Positions 12,601-22,016 of a stretch of 64,000 nucleotides of DNA are shown one piece after another; position 1 is the stretch's first letter, and every line of letters begins with the position of its first letter. This stretch comes from Metellina segmentata (lineage: Eukaryota > Arthropoda > Arachnida > Araneae > Tetragnathidae). The notes under the pieces were generated by a model. That model saw nothing but the letters and a program-made list of their open reading frames with translations. It made no database searches and was not told the DNA's origin. The stretch covers positions 83,121,627 through 83,185,626 of the forward strand of contig OX375878.1 in assembly GCA_947359465.1 (NCBI GenBank), written 5' to 3'. Both the position numbers and the translations under genes were made by a program.

Positions 12601-15600
12601 TCCTCCATATAGTGCTGATTGTGCTATTGCTTCACGTTGTGATCTCAATTTGGCCAATGGTACTTACCCCTTTGCTTCATTAGGCCATGATCTGGTTGGA
12701 GCTACTGACATGAAGGTATGTAGTAATAGTTCAGTACCCATTTTAAGGCATAGGCCTAGTATAGTCTCTACTATTCTAAAAGGAAGTGTTTGTTTGTGTG
12801 CCTGCATGTACGCACTGTCCTGACGAATCTATGCACTTATAAAATTTGGCACACAGATAGTCCAAATTTTTTGCAATTTTTATGTCAGCCCGAATGTTAA
12901 AATTTAATCTAGAACATTTAAAAATTAATTTATTGGAATTTAATTATTGTTTTCCTTAGAATGGCAACAGCATAAAGAGATGACAGATTCTAAATTTAAT
13001 TTTTCCGTTTGATTTTGCGGAGTGTGTTTTCAGCCGACAAAAAAACAAATCAAGTTTTAACTGGAGTTATGTAGTTCTTTTTTCTATTTCCTAGATTGTT
13101 AAAGATGTAGTAAAAACTTCAACGGATTTGAAATCTGCGGAAAATTTCACATTAGATCGATACATAAATATGATTTTCTTTAAATAAATAATTTTTGAAT
13201 TGTAACTGTCGATATCTTCACTATCTACAGATTCCATTTCTTGCGCTCAAACAATTTCAACGAAGGAAAGCAAAACAAATAAAATAAATTTTGATTGGCA
13301 TTGTTTAGTTCTTTTTGTAAAATCGGGATCGTTAAAGATAAATTGGAAATTTGAACTGATTTGAAATCTGCAGAAAATTGTACACCAGATAAGGTACCTT
13401 ATACGTTGATTTTCTTTAATAAATTATTTTTCAACTAAATATTTATATTTTTGCAAGAGATTTTGTCACGTCATACCGACTGCTTCGCAGTTCGAATTTG
13501 GACGCATTTGACAAAAACGAGGCCACCAAGGGCAACATCGTGATGGCTGTTATCCAATAGGCAACAAATTCTCATTAGGAATTCATACAATCACCAGGGA
13601 TTAGCTAGCAGTGGCCACACCTAAATTCACAAAAAGAACGGTCACGGACAACACAGTGGCTAGTTACATAAGGGGATCAGTACAATAGACTATTAGTCAC
13701 AGTACTGGAATTCTTCTGAGTCACCCCTTTACAAGTCATACATAAGGGGTCATCCGGAAAGTTCTGTGCGTTTTCAAATTGAAGCTAGCTTTGTTATTAT
13801 TTTGCTACAGCTGATCAGGAGTGACCTAAATTGAAGCAGATGTTTAAATTCGGTCTTTTGTGCCTACACTCCATAATTATAGCATGTTTTGTGGCATAAT
13901 TTTTGTTTCACTGCAGTGCTAAGAATGAAGAACCAGAAAGTTCATTTTCGTCTTATTATGCTCTTTTTATTTTAAGAAAGGAAAAAATGCTAGTCAGACT
14001 GCTCATAAAATGTGAGCTGTATATGCACAAAGTGCTGTTTCTGAAGCCACAGGTCAAAGATGGTTTGATAAATTTAAGCATAGAAATTTCCGCCTCGAAG
14101 ATGATGCCTGCTCTGGACGACCATCCTCTGTTTACGGCTTTCTTTATGTTGGGACTAAGAAGGAATTGTTTTTTTGAATTGTTGCCATTAACATTGTGTT
14201 TTATGTTTTTGTACTGCTTCGTTGAAATTTATCTTAGAAAACGCATAGAACTTTCTGGATGGCACAATATATAGCAAATTAATGACCATATAGTGACAAA
14301 CCCAGTATCAACATTGTACACCATATTTATATTTTACTCTAGAACCAGACTATTCATTACTGATTTCAACTTCGTTTACTATATAAAGTACTTCTGATTA
14401 ACTAATCAGAAGTACTTTATAAAGATTTATTCGAAAAAGTTTACACAATGTTCGCTGATGAGAAGTAACCTAGAGTAGTGATTTCCAAATTTCGTGGTGG
14501 CCAAAATCGGCTGGTTCATGCTCCAATTTTGCCACTTAGTTTTATTAAAATTGATTTTGAGCCGTGGATCTATATATTATTGCTAAAACTACACTGAAAA
14601 GAGCTTACCATTGGCTAATTTCCTGCCAAAGTACACCATAACACAAAATTTTAAAATTAGATTTTCATTCATTTTTCTAAAAAATTATGTACTTAATGGG
14701 TCAAATTTCTGTATTCAAAAGTGGACACGAAGTTTATGTTTTAGAATTTGGCAATACCCGGAATCAAAAGTAGAGTTTATATCCACATGGAAGAAAGTGC
14801 GTTCACATCAATCACACTCACAGTTCAACTTTTGCGCTTTGATAAAGACACTTTAAAATTTTCTTGCCCTAAGACAGAGGACATATCTGAAATTGATTTT
14901 AGTGATCATTCAGTAAATAGACTCCCTGAACCAGCATTTGATAAACGAATTCACTATACATTTTTAAATGGTAAGTTCAATGACTTAATCATGGGATAAT
15001 ATGTTTTCTATATTTTACTATGCAAGATTAAGAAAAATGTTTCTAATGTATGTTTTCTTAGTGTTTCAATTGTCAATAAAAATGTTTTTGTGAAGTGTAG
15101 TGTGGGTCACACACATTTGCCATGTAGTGTGACTCACAAACAAAATGTCATGTTATAAATTAATTATATATTTAACTAATCTATTAAAGTACAATTATTT
15201 AAAGTAACAATAATTTTAAAACAAAATTTTTTGATAATCAACAGAGGAAGAAACAAGAGTTTTTGTACTTAATCAAAGTATCACTTCCCTTTCATCTAGT
15301 GTGAGTCACAGCTCAGTTTTCCCCATGTACAGAGAATACCCAGTAAGATGAATGAAATTTAGAAGCTAATGTGTATAAATTAAACCTTTACTAAAGCAAA
15401 ACAAGTTGCAAATCTCATTTTATTGTAACATTAATTTTTTTATGGTAGCTTTAAGATTCAAGTTTAGCTCACTTGTAGTGTGAGTCACGCGTGGAATTAG
15501 CAGCAGAAGGTAGTGTGAAAACTGGAAGACAAGACATCAGCACAGGAAACAAAATTGTTTAGCTGTTACAAAAATAGCAAATGAGCTTTGCTTAAGTGAA

Positions 15601-16110
15601 TGAGATTCACTTGTAATGGATGTTTAGAAACTAATTGTGTTAACAGGACTAAGGTGTGCACTATTGATTAAAAATTATCACAAGCTTGAAGTACAGTAAA
15701 TAAGTGTTTATATTTTCTGACTATTTCATCTTGAGGTATAAGGTGCCTTTTTCAATGCCTATATTCATCATAAATGGTTATGGGTCTACTAGTTGTAGTA
15801 TAATTTCTTAAATATTAATTTAGCTCGCACAAAAAAGGCTGATTCTGTATTGATTCATTTCAGAAAATTGTTTTACATATTTTTAAGTTACATTTCAATT
15901 TTTTGCTGAGGTAAAAATTATAATAATTTATTTTTCTAGCTAACAACTTCAGAATTATTTAAAAGCCTTGAATTTATCAGCTTTGGAGGTCCTACTTACG
16001 ATACTTTGCCTCCATTCCAATGGAGCAAATCAGACTTTGACAAAAAGGCTAAGCACATAGGACACCCAGATTTATGGAAATTTGAACCAGTAACACACAA
16101 ATGGTTGTAA
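409..16110 (+). CDS. PLBD2: Phospholipase B-like (LAMA/PLBD family) gene, 3' part
   Basis: Eight exons: 409-623, 1867-1961, 2762-2922, 5351-5443, 6924-6995, 10362-10514, 12556-12715 and 15940-16110. They encode the last ~372 residues of a protein that is usually ~550 residues, so the signal peptide and N-terminal part lie before the window. The family is Ntn-hydrolase-like: a glycosylated lysosomal precursor is cleaved just before a Cys that becomes the nucleophile, here the Cys of [13 protein letters not shown]. Other family blocks are [61 protein letters not shown] and [10 protein letters not shown]. Introns are GT-AG and in phase except the first, whose donor is AT. The C-terminus looks more like PLBD2 and the DQGKVTD block more like PLBD1, so the paralogue is uncertain. 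The phospholipase activity itself is only proposed for this family. Introns carry hAT, mariner, LINE and Helitron insertions. Confidence 0.9.
1170..1460 (-). mobile_element. 3' tail of a non-LTR retrotransposon (CR1/Jockey-like)
   Basis: On the - strand the reading frame gives [20 protein letters not shown] followed by a V..F...LD..W pattern. This is the usual C-terminus of reverse-transcriptase proteins of CR1/Jockey-type LINEs. It ends in a short tail of TATTTGTATTCGTATTTGTA type. The copy is 5'-truncated and sits in a PLBD intron. A related copy lies at 8765-9008 in the opposite orientation. Confidence 0.7.
1867..1961 (+). CDS. PLBD2: PLBD exon, SSYPG / DDFY block
   Basis: The exon lies between acceptor TTTAAATAG and donor GTAAGT. 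After two bases that complete a codon it reads [19 protein letters not shown] and [12 protein letters not shown], the family's conserved middle block. It ends in phase 0. No ATG-started frame covers it, so ORF-based annotation would miss it. Confidence 0.9.
2762..2922 (+). CDS. PLBD2: PLBD exon, ETTI / NSGT block
   Basis: Acceptor ATTACCAG, donor GTTAGT. It encodes [34 protein letters not shown] and FSIMNSG, and leaves AC to pair with the next exon's G as Thr (NSGT). This reproduces the family's METTIGN...NSGTYNNQW order exactly. Confidence 0.92.
3010..3095 (+). repeat. tRNA-like box B relic plus poly-G run
   Basis: CTGGGTTTGAATCCCTG (about 3045-3061) matches a pol III box B and T-arm pattern, but no full cloverleaf could be built around it. 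A run of about 12 G follows near 3080-3092. It is probably a SINE remnant. Confidence 0.3.
3162..3730. mobile_element. hAT-type MITE (copy 1), TSD CCTTAAAG
   Basis: The 569-bp element starts CAGGGCTCGAAATACCC and ends with the inverted match TATTTCGAGGCCTG. It is flanked by perfect 8-bp duplications CCTTAAAG (3154-3161 and 3731-3738). Subterminal inverted motifs AGGTGCACxGTGCACCT recur at both ends. There is no transposase coding, so it is non-autonomous. It lies in a PLBD intron. Confidence 0.88.
3882..4425. mobile_element. hAT-type MITE (copy 2), TSD GATTAACT
   Basis: The 544-bp element has the same termini as the copy 151 bp upstream, with perfect 8-bp duplications GATTAACT (3874-3881 and 4426-4433). 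The interior (TTATGTTATTTTGATGT... and the AGGTGCAC motifs) aligns by eye to the first copy, with several indels. Confidence 0.88.
5351..5443 (+). CDS. PLBD2: PLBD exon, YNNQW block
   Basis: Acceptor TAACTTTTTAG, donor GTAAGT. It encodes [18 protein letters not shown], then LLWVLEHMP, matching the family's YNNQW(M)xxDYK...EQxP stretch. It is entered after one base and leaves two. Confidence 0.92.
6083..6773 (+). mobile_element. Mariner element, internally deleted
   Basis: Terminal inverted repeats CAGGGTTTGTCTGTAAAGTA and, at the right end, TACTTTACGGACAAACCCTG bound 691 bp. Inside, broken frames show a mariner N-terminal domain: [18 protein letters not shown], then a stop, then [20 protein letters not shown] (the HTH that follows the SGRPST linker). 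The DD(34)D catalytic part is missing. It is a non-autonomous deletion derivative in a PLBD intron. Confidence 0.85.
6924..6995 (+). CDS. PLBD2: PLBD exon, SYWPSYNV block
   Basis: A short 72-base exon between TTTGTATAG and GTAAGT. It encodes [15 protein letters not shown] and SYWPSYNV, equivalent to the GYWPSYN segment of PLBD proteins. Phase agrees on both sides. Confidence 0.9.
8765..9008 (+). mobile_element. LINE 3' tail, second copy
   Basis: The sequence is nearly the reverse complement of 1170-1460. It contains [15 protein letters not shown], broken by a one-base loss near 8875, then [13 protein letters not shown] and the same tail ending TATTTGTATTTGTAT. It is the 3' end of the same LINE family, inserted in the opposite direction in the long PLBD intron. 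Confidence 0.7.
10362..10514 (+). CDS. PLBD2: PLBD exon, YDRAPRA block
   Basis: Acceptor ATTTATAG, donor GTTTGT. It encodes [33 protein letters not shown] and [17 protein letters not shown], all strongly family-like. It leaves AG to form Arg with the next exon. Confidence 0.92.
10630..11779. mobile_element. hAT-type MITE with TTTAAATCA-rich ends
   Basis: The 1150-bp element starts CAGGGTGTCAAGATTTAAAT and ends TGATTTTTTTACACCCTG, with perfect 8-bp duplications GTTTGTAT (10622-10629 and 11780-11787). Both ends consist of alternating ATTTAAATCA/TGATTTAAAT motifs that can fold back. No transposase is visible. It sits in the PLBD intron just after exon 10362-10514. Confidence 0.88.
11889..11930 (+). 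CDS. Possible micro-exon (unassigned)
   Basis: A 42-base open block, [14 protein letters not shown], lies between AACACTTTTTAG and GTAAGT and is phase 0 at both ends. It has no PLBD counterpart and would interrupt a complete PLBD junction. It could belong with the unassigned exons at 14745 and 15245, or be chance. Confidence 0.2.
12556..12715 (+). CDS. PLBD2: PLBD exon, Cys-rich RYNDF block
   Basis: Acceptor AATGTTACAG, donor GTATGT. It encodes (R)[19 protein letters not shown], then [20 protein letters not shown] and LVGATDMK. Several Cys residues (CNC, DCA, RC) match the disulphide-rich part of PLBD2. NGT is a potential N-glycosylation site. Confidence 0.92.
12765..13663 (+). mobile_element. 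Helitron, family H1
   Basis: It starts TCTCTACTATTCTAAAAGGA and ends ...CACAGTGGCTAG before a T, which fits Helitron rules (5' TC, 3' CTRR, no target duplication). The interior shares long blocks with copies at 22602, 29259, 52997 and 53684, for example AACGGATTTGAAATCTGCGG and GCAAGAGATTxTGTCACGTC. There is no Rep/helicase coding, so it is non-autonomous. Confidence 0.75.
13745..14267 (+). mobile_element. Mariner deletion derivative
   Basis: The ends carry AAAGTTCTGTGCGTTTTC and GAAAACGCATAGAACTTTCT, flanked by TA (13743-13744 and 14268-14269). Broken + frames resemble the mariner N-terminus (KNEEPESSF; then in another frame a [23 protein letters not shown] stretch and SGRPSS). The sequence then jumps to the 3' end. 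It is closely related to the larger copy at 23568-24727. Confidence 0.82.
14382..14421. repeat. Perfect 19-bp palindrome
   Basis: The left arm TATAAAGTACTTCTGATTA (14382-14400) and its exact inverted copy (14403-14421) are separated by AC. It can form a long hairpin. No terminal duplication was noted around it. Confidence 0.85.
14745..14970 (+). CDS. Candidate exon of an unrecognised protein
   Basis: I do not recognise this protein. It is an open block of 75 codons between acceptor TTATGTTTTAG and donor GTAAGT. It reads [56 protein letters not shown] and [19 protein letters not shown]. It starts in phase 0 and leaves one base (G). It has no match to PLBD and lies inside the last PLBD intron on the same strand. 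The next exon candidate at 15245 continues the frame. It could be a nested gene, a retained fragment of another gene, or an old TE exon. Confidence 0.4.
15245..15342 (+). CDS. Candidate second exon of the unrecognised protein
   Basis: Acceptor TGATAATCAACAG, donor GTAAGA. Its first two bases complete the Glu begun by the exon ending at 14970, then the frame reads [20 protein letters not shown] and [12 protein letters not shown], ending in phase 0. No convincing third exon or stop-containing terminal exon was found before the last PLBD exon. Confidence 0.35.
15940..16110 (+). CDS. PLBD2: PLBD terminal exon
   Basis: Acceptor TTTTTCTAG; phase 0. It encodes [33 protein letters not shown] and [18 protein letters not shown], then TAA at 16108-16110. 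The C-terminus matches PLBD2-type endings (GPTWDxxPPFQW...GxPDLWKF). Confidence 0.93.
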   Translation, partial: LTTSELFKSLEFISFGGPTYDTLPPFQWSKSDFDKKAKHIGHPDLWKFEPVTHKWL

Positions 16111-16326
16111 TGCAATGTTTTTTAACATTCTGTTATGTATAAAATTTTATATATATGTGTAATACTAAAAATGGTATTTTTTACCAATTTTAGAAAAAAA
16201 AGACAGCTGTGATTTTAAGTGAAGTTCTGTAAAAAGTATTCACTCAGATTTGAGTTTTGAAATGATGTATGTAGTATGGTAACATTTTTGTACATATTTT
16301 TTGACTTAGAAATGCTTGTATTTTGT

Positions 16327-16347
16327 AATAAACTATAATATAATAAA
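16327..16347 (+). terminator. Polyadenylation signals of the PLBD gene
   Basis: Two AATAAA hexamers (16327-16332 and 16342-16347) lie ~220-240 bases after the PLBD stop, giving a 3' UTR of about 250 bases. Nothing coding is seen between the stop and these signals. Confidence 0.7.
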
Positions 16348-16380
16348 CCTTTTATGAATATTTCATAATTTGCATGACTT

Positions 16381-17304
16381 TATTCTAAAATATTACTAGT
16401 ATATATGCAACACTTTTTTGACTCTCGTCAGCTCTAAAACAGAAAATGTCAATATATTTATCATGCTTAATATTGATACACATAATACCTTGCTAAACGG
16501 CTGCTCTTTGTACAGCCTTTTTAACTATGGCACTTTTTCGATTTATAGCTCACAATGTTTCGTTATACGGTCAAAAAAATGCTGCACTGCTACCGACCTT
16601 CTGTTTAGTTTCAGCTTCTCCCTATAGACGGCACTGCTACATTTTGTCTCATGAAAATATGAGGAACGTTTGGCACATTGTCATCATTTTACTGTGTTGT
16701 CGCTTTAGTGTAGTTAGACCAAAACAGACTCTACAAAGCCCACATACAAATTCCAGTAGAGCCCTTTACATCACAACTCAAAGTCCTATGGATAGGCTAC
16801 TTTTACATGCCATGATACGAACTGCACAGTTCAGCCTAATGGATTTATTTAAACATAACTTTTCTTTTTTGTCGTTATAAATATTAACTTTCGTTATTGC
16901 CGTTTAAAATATGCTTTAGCTTGTATCGTTATCACTTCAAAATTACCACATAGAATTATTCGCAGGTGGTATTTTCTTTTGTTTTCCATTTGTGCACATC
17001 CATTTTCTAAAGAAGTATGCATATGATTTCTTTTGTTTTTTAATTTGTTTATTTTTTGAATTTCTGTTTATTATTATTATTTATTTTTATTTTTATGTAA
17101 GCATTTTTATAGGAAATAAAAAGAATAAAATGCTTTATGAACTAAAAACTATTTTATAAAAAATTGGAACAGATCCAATTGCATTTGAATGGGTTTGTAT
17201 CAAAATAATTGATTCATTATATGGCTTCTCGCTTTACAATCAACTTTTCTGGAACATATCTAGGCCGTAAAGCGAGGTATGGGTGCACTATCAAACCTTT
17301 CTCT
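16381..17304. other. Spacer with no recognised gene
   Basis: This is intergenic DNA between the PLBD 3' end and a Helitron. Frames up to 117 codons near 16527-16880 show no recognisable domain or codon pattern, and I treat them as chance. GGCACTGCTAC-like motifs occur twice (about 16580 and 16630). Confidence 0.5.
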
Positions 17305-18351
17305 GTCGCAGGATTGAAAACTGTTGTTTAGCTCGATTCTTAGACAGTTTCTTGAGAAAGTACAGATCAGAAAAATATGAAATTAACATGGTTTGTTCTT
17401 CATCGTGTTCCCTGGACCATTGTAAAGATCTTTTTCCGATGCAGTTATTAGTTTAGGGTTTATTAAGCGTCAAAGTTGAAAGAGCGAAATTTCTTCTGCG
17501 AGTGAGCAAAGCACGTACAAATTTTCAGTCTTCAGCCGTGATTTTTTTTTTAAAGAGTACCTCTCAAGGTAAATTTTTATGGCTCGTCGAGTTTTTTAGA
17601 AATTTCAATTTGGTTCTTGATAATATTTTCTTGAAATTCGGGAAAAATCGAGACATTTTCGTTACTTTTTTTGAAAACTGTCATAGTTATATCTTATTAC
17701 TATTTTTTAATTTTGAAAATATCGCAGTATACCTCAGAATGTACTCTTTCTTACGGTACAATTATTTTTAAAATTGGTTCATAAATAAATTTGATGCCAT
17801 CAAAAGTTGGTCACACAAATTTCGTATTTTTTAGTTCACATAGCATGTTTCGCATGCAGTTGTGGGTTATATTTTTGACTATCGGATTTGCCGGATATCA
17901 AATTTATCGTAGCAACAATTGCCGTAAAAACTATTTCTTTTTATTTGGCTAGGAAAAAGGCTCGCTTTTTTCACTTTGTTCTCAGACGGTTTACGGAGGG
18001 AGTACAAAGGACAGATCGTAAAGTTGGAAGATTAACACGGTTTACTTAAAATTGTACAGGGAACAAAATTCAGAAGGTTTTTTTACTGATGCGGCTATTA
18101 GTTTAGAGTACATTAAGTGTTAAAAAAAAAAGTGAAATCACTTGCGAAAGGAGTATTGGTTTTCGTAGCAATCTCCGGGGGTCGGCGAGCAGGGGGCGAA
18201 GCCCTTGGTATGACGTCATGGACCGGAAAGTGAAATCAAGGTTATACGAATTATTAAGATAGTTTCGATGTCTAGGAGATTCACTCTGCGAAAGGAATGT
18301 TGGATTGCGAAGCAATCCCGTGGTCTGCGAGCAGGGGGCAGAGCCCCCAAG
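17305..18351 (+). mobile_element. Helitron, family H2 (degraded, double 3' end)
   Basis: It shares TCGCAGGATTGAAAACTG, TCGATTCTTAGAC and GAGAAAGTACAGATC with the intact copy at 61946-62732. The 3' hairpin GGGGGCAGAGCCCCC is followed by CAAG instead of CTAG. A second, partial 3' end (GGCGAGCAGGGGGCGAAGCC) lies inside at about 18183-18205, which suggests a compound or tandem insertion. Confidence 0.65.
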
Positions 18352-18596
18352 TGTTCTACAAAATAAATATAATATACCTTCCAAGGGGTACATAAATTGT
18401 TTCAATTTAGTTTAAACACATAACAGGGTGGTAATAAAACTGGGATTTCTCAGAAAAAATTTCCAAATTTCACAAAAATTGGAATTTTAAAAATTTTGCA
18501 ACTTACTATTATTGTTTGTCTTTTTTTGAGATGCGCGATTACGAGTATTTTTGAGAATCGAATCAATCGTATTTGCCGAAATTGTAATTCGAATAA

Positions 18597-18999
18597 GGCC
18601 CGGTGTACACATCTGGTTTTTCAACGTGCGGCGCCGCCGAAGCCCAACTATGCACACATAATGAAATGACGCACGAACTCATTTTGCGCCATTTGCGATA
18701 GATATTCTATCAAAGAAAACGTGTTTATTTTGCTTACTTGGCGTAAAAAAAAGTTTATTTTGAAACAAAATAGACGTTACTGGATACAACCATTTATGAA
18801 TTATTATTAATATTCCATTTGTTTGTGAAAACAAGGTACTTCAGAACAGAGACTCATGTGCAGCGCAGTGGGTAGGTACAAATTGCACGCAAGTTGGACG
18901 TGCGGTGCTGGAGGCATGTGTGCATTGGATCTAATGTATCTCAGAACCGCACTTGCGTTGCGGCGCCGCACGTTGAAAAACAGATGTGCGCACCGGGCC
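18597..18999. mobile_element. PIF/Harbinger-like MITE, TSD TAA
   Basis: The 403-bp element has ~40-bp inverted ends. The left begins GGCCCGGTGTACACATCTGG; the right reads CAGATGTGCGCACCGGGCC. It is flanked by TAA on both sides (18594-18596 and 19000-19002), which fits Harbinger TWA targets. The ends are strikingly GC-rich (GCGGCGCCGC) against an AT-rich background. There is no coding. Confidence 0.78.
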
Positions 19000-19179
19000 T
19001 AAAGTACACTTGCGTCGTAATTTTCGAACACCGTGAGAAACACTTTTTTTCCCGTGCTCGTCGCCGTGAGGCCGGCGATACAACTTGTGGTATAAGATTT
19101 GAAATTTGTGTAACTAATGATGTTTTTTTGTGCATTAAATTAATATATTTTGCTTGCAATTACATTTTTGCAGAATTTT

Positions 19180-19491
19180 TTGGTACAGCTTCAGTCTACG
19201 TTTATTGCGGTGGTAACAGCCTTGGCGCACTTCTAAAGTCGCCAAGAAAATAATTATTTCAATTGAACCTATGAAATCAAACGGCAGTTGAACGGATTTC
19301 GTAAGAACTTTCTAGAGTAATCAAAATGAAAATTTAAAGATTCCGTTTGCCGAGGTTGCCATGAAAACCATAATAGATGGGTTGCCTTAACCTGCCATAA
19401 CTCGCTACTAGAAATACGCCAAAAGAAAGAAGGAAAAAAAAAACGTGTAGACCGTTGCCACCGCTATAAACGTACACTGAAGCTGCACCAA
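19180..19491. mobile_element. MITE with TTGGTACAGCTTCAG ends
   Basis: The 312-bp element has imperfect inverted termini: TTGGTACAGCTTCAGTCTAC, then GTTTATTGCGGTGG, against the inverse of CCACCGCTATAAACGTACAC plus TGAAGCTGCACCAA. The target duplication is unclear (T-rich flanks), so the superfamily is not assigned. A frame at 18894-19253 simply spans this and the neighbouring MITE. Confidence 0.65.
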
Positions 19492-22007
19492 TTTTGTGTG
19501 AAAATTTGTATTCGATTTTGATGTATCTTAGGATTATGTAGGGTCAGTTGTAAAAAGTTCATAATCAAAGTATTTTGTATTTTTCTCCAGTTTTTTCAAT
19601 TGCTATCGTAAGAGTTCCATTAATGGTTCCAACCTTTACAGTAACAGTTTAAATATCTAAAGAGAAAAAATACAAAATATTTGTGGAAAAGGATCCTTTT
19701 ACCTCCCACCTGACCCTAAATATTTTAACATTTTGTTGCCACCCTGCATAAGTAACACTATCTTGTACAAAATGCTGATTATTTTTAGTTTTGAGCGATT
19801 TTTATACTTTTATATAAAAATTTACCACAGCTAATTTTATTTCAAAAGCCAGACAAATCTAATAATTGTGCATTAAAATCATCACATTCCTTTCACAGAT
19901 TTAGTCATTTAAAACGTATAGAAGTCATTTGGGGAAATTTAGAACTGTACCTTTAAGCAATTGAAATTTTTTGTTTGATGTTTGGTGCATGCACATATAT
20001 TTTTTAATAAGATAATTCTTAATTTCTGCTTGTGAAAATTCACATATGTGAAACAAAAATGTAATTCATATAAATTAACATGGTAACAAAAGTATTAATT
20101 CCTCAAATACACCTTTTTAAACTTTTCAATCAACTTGGTTAATTAATGTATATCTTGGCAAAATGATAACTTAAATCATATCAACTAAAGTAAAAGCAAA
20201 GAAATTATGAAGTAATTTTTTTTGTGTAAAAGTTAAAAATAACCTCTTTCAATCTAATTTTCTTTTCATTCCTTACTATATAACCATGTTCAGGTAGTTT
20301 TTGACTTCCATTTCTCTTGTAAAAAAGTATTGTAATGTTTGGCTTCATGAACTAAAAAATGAAATAATTTTTATTTAATATAAAGACAATATATTAATAG
20401 TACATATTTAAATAAAATGAATAAATATTAAATTAGTTTTTATTAGAAAAGGTCTGGACCCATTAACCTTTTAAGGTCAGTAAAATATTTACATTTTTAT
20501 TTGTTACATAATATTTTGATCCAAGTTATCATGTTACATAAACTATTACAATCAAAATATACATTACATTCATACATGAATTGACACATCTTTTCTATCC
20601 ATTACTTAAAAATTATGAAAACATGAGAACATATCTCAAGCTTTTCAACAAATTGGTCTCATTTGCATTGGTCTTCATGAAACTTCAAAATTTATCTGAA
20701 CCACAAAGAATTAAATACAAATCAAAGTTGAAGTTTTAAACATTAAAATATTCATAAAAACATTACCACCAATTTTTTCAATGAAAACCCAATGTGTTTT
20801 AAAATGAACTGTTACTACAGCAAATTGTTATAGGAAACAATGGTAAAGAAATAAATTTGGCGAGTGTTGGCGGCATAAAAGATGAGAGCACATGAAATTA
20901 CAATGGGCAATACACAATATTACACAAAATAAAAATGCTTTCACGACTTCACAAAATTTAAATGCTTGAATGATAATGAAGTAATGTAAACATGGACTAC
21001 ATAAGGATGATATAGCTGGAATAATTGTGAATACTTGATAAGCTAGAAAAATTGGATATTTACAAAAACAAACGTCCACACAAATACACATAATACAATT
21101 ACCCACAGCACATATTTAATGGCACTCTGGTATAAATGCAATATTATGAGCATAAAAGTCCAAGCATCCAAAATTATTTTAAATAAATTAAAATTTGAAA
21201 ATAACCTTAATATAAATTTTTATAATTTAAACAATGTCAAAATCATAAATAGAACTTAATATTTAAAAAATATTTATAACACTTGAAGAAAAGCTCAGGT
21301 GTTTTGTAACACAAGGCTGCATGAATAATAAAAATATTTCAGAAGATGAAATAAGTATATTGACATTAATCCATCGAAAGATTAAAATCACACACTAGTT
21401 ACTTTAAAAATATTAATATAAAGTTTTTGTTTAAAAATCCATAGCACCTGATTAGATTTAAACTTTAATACACTAAAAGCACAATAAATAGTTCCACAGC
21501 TACCTAAATGTTCTAAAAATATTTACTTTCTATATCTATTTTATACAAAACATAATTATAATATAGATAGTAGATTTATTAGAGCAATTTTTAAATATCT
21601 TGAGTTAGCATACAAAAATATTTATATTTTTATTCAAGCAGTTAACTAGTGATTCGTAAGTATATTTAGATAACTAAGAATACTAATAAACAACTCATGA
21701 AACTGTTAACAGATAAACTATTCAACTACTTTTCCATAAAATTCTCCAAATATTCCTTTCAAAAGGCCATTTTTCTATTCAATTTAGTTTCAAAATGCTA
21801 GTTTTAAATTTAAGTATTTCTATAACATAAAATTGTTAGAAATTTTAATTTCCACTTGAAGTTATAGAAAACTTTCATGGTATCACAGCACGGAAGCACA
21901 CATTTTCAAGGTTTAGAGTAATTTTTCCACAAGGTAAAAAAAATCTAGATAAGTAGATAAATGCTATCAATTCAAAATACATGATTAAAAATATATATAT
22001 TTGCACA
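19492..22007. other. AT-rich spacer before the ABR 3' end
   Basis: No gene, RNA or complete transposon is recognised. It consists of very AT-rich sequence with many chance TTTATT/AATAAA motifs. It may contain the true 3' UTR of the - strand ABR/BCR gene, whose stop lies at 22017-22019. Confidence 0.5.
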
Positions 22008-22013
22008 TTTTAT
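22008..22013 (-). terminator. AATAAA immediately after the ABR stop
   Basis: TGAACAATAAA: the hexamer starts three bases after the stop codon. If used, the 3' UTR would be very short. Many other AATAAA motifs occur further down the AT-rich spacer, so usage is uncertain. Confidence 0.35.
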
Positions 22014-22016
22014 TGT

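Noticed and set aside
16418..16880. Two overlapping + frames of 69 and 117 codons after the PLBD gene
   Set aside because: No domain, no splice context, and codon content like the surrounding non-coding DNA.
18894..19253. A 119-codon + frame
   Set aside because: It spans the right end of the Harbinger-like MITE and the start of the next MITE; GC-rich terminal repeats keep the frame open by chance.
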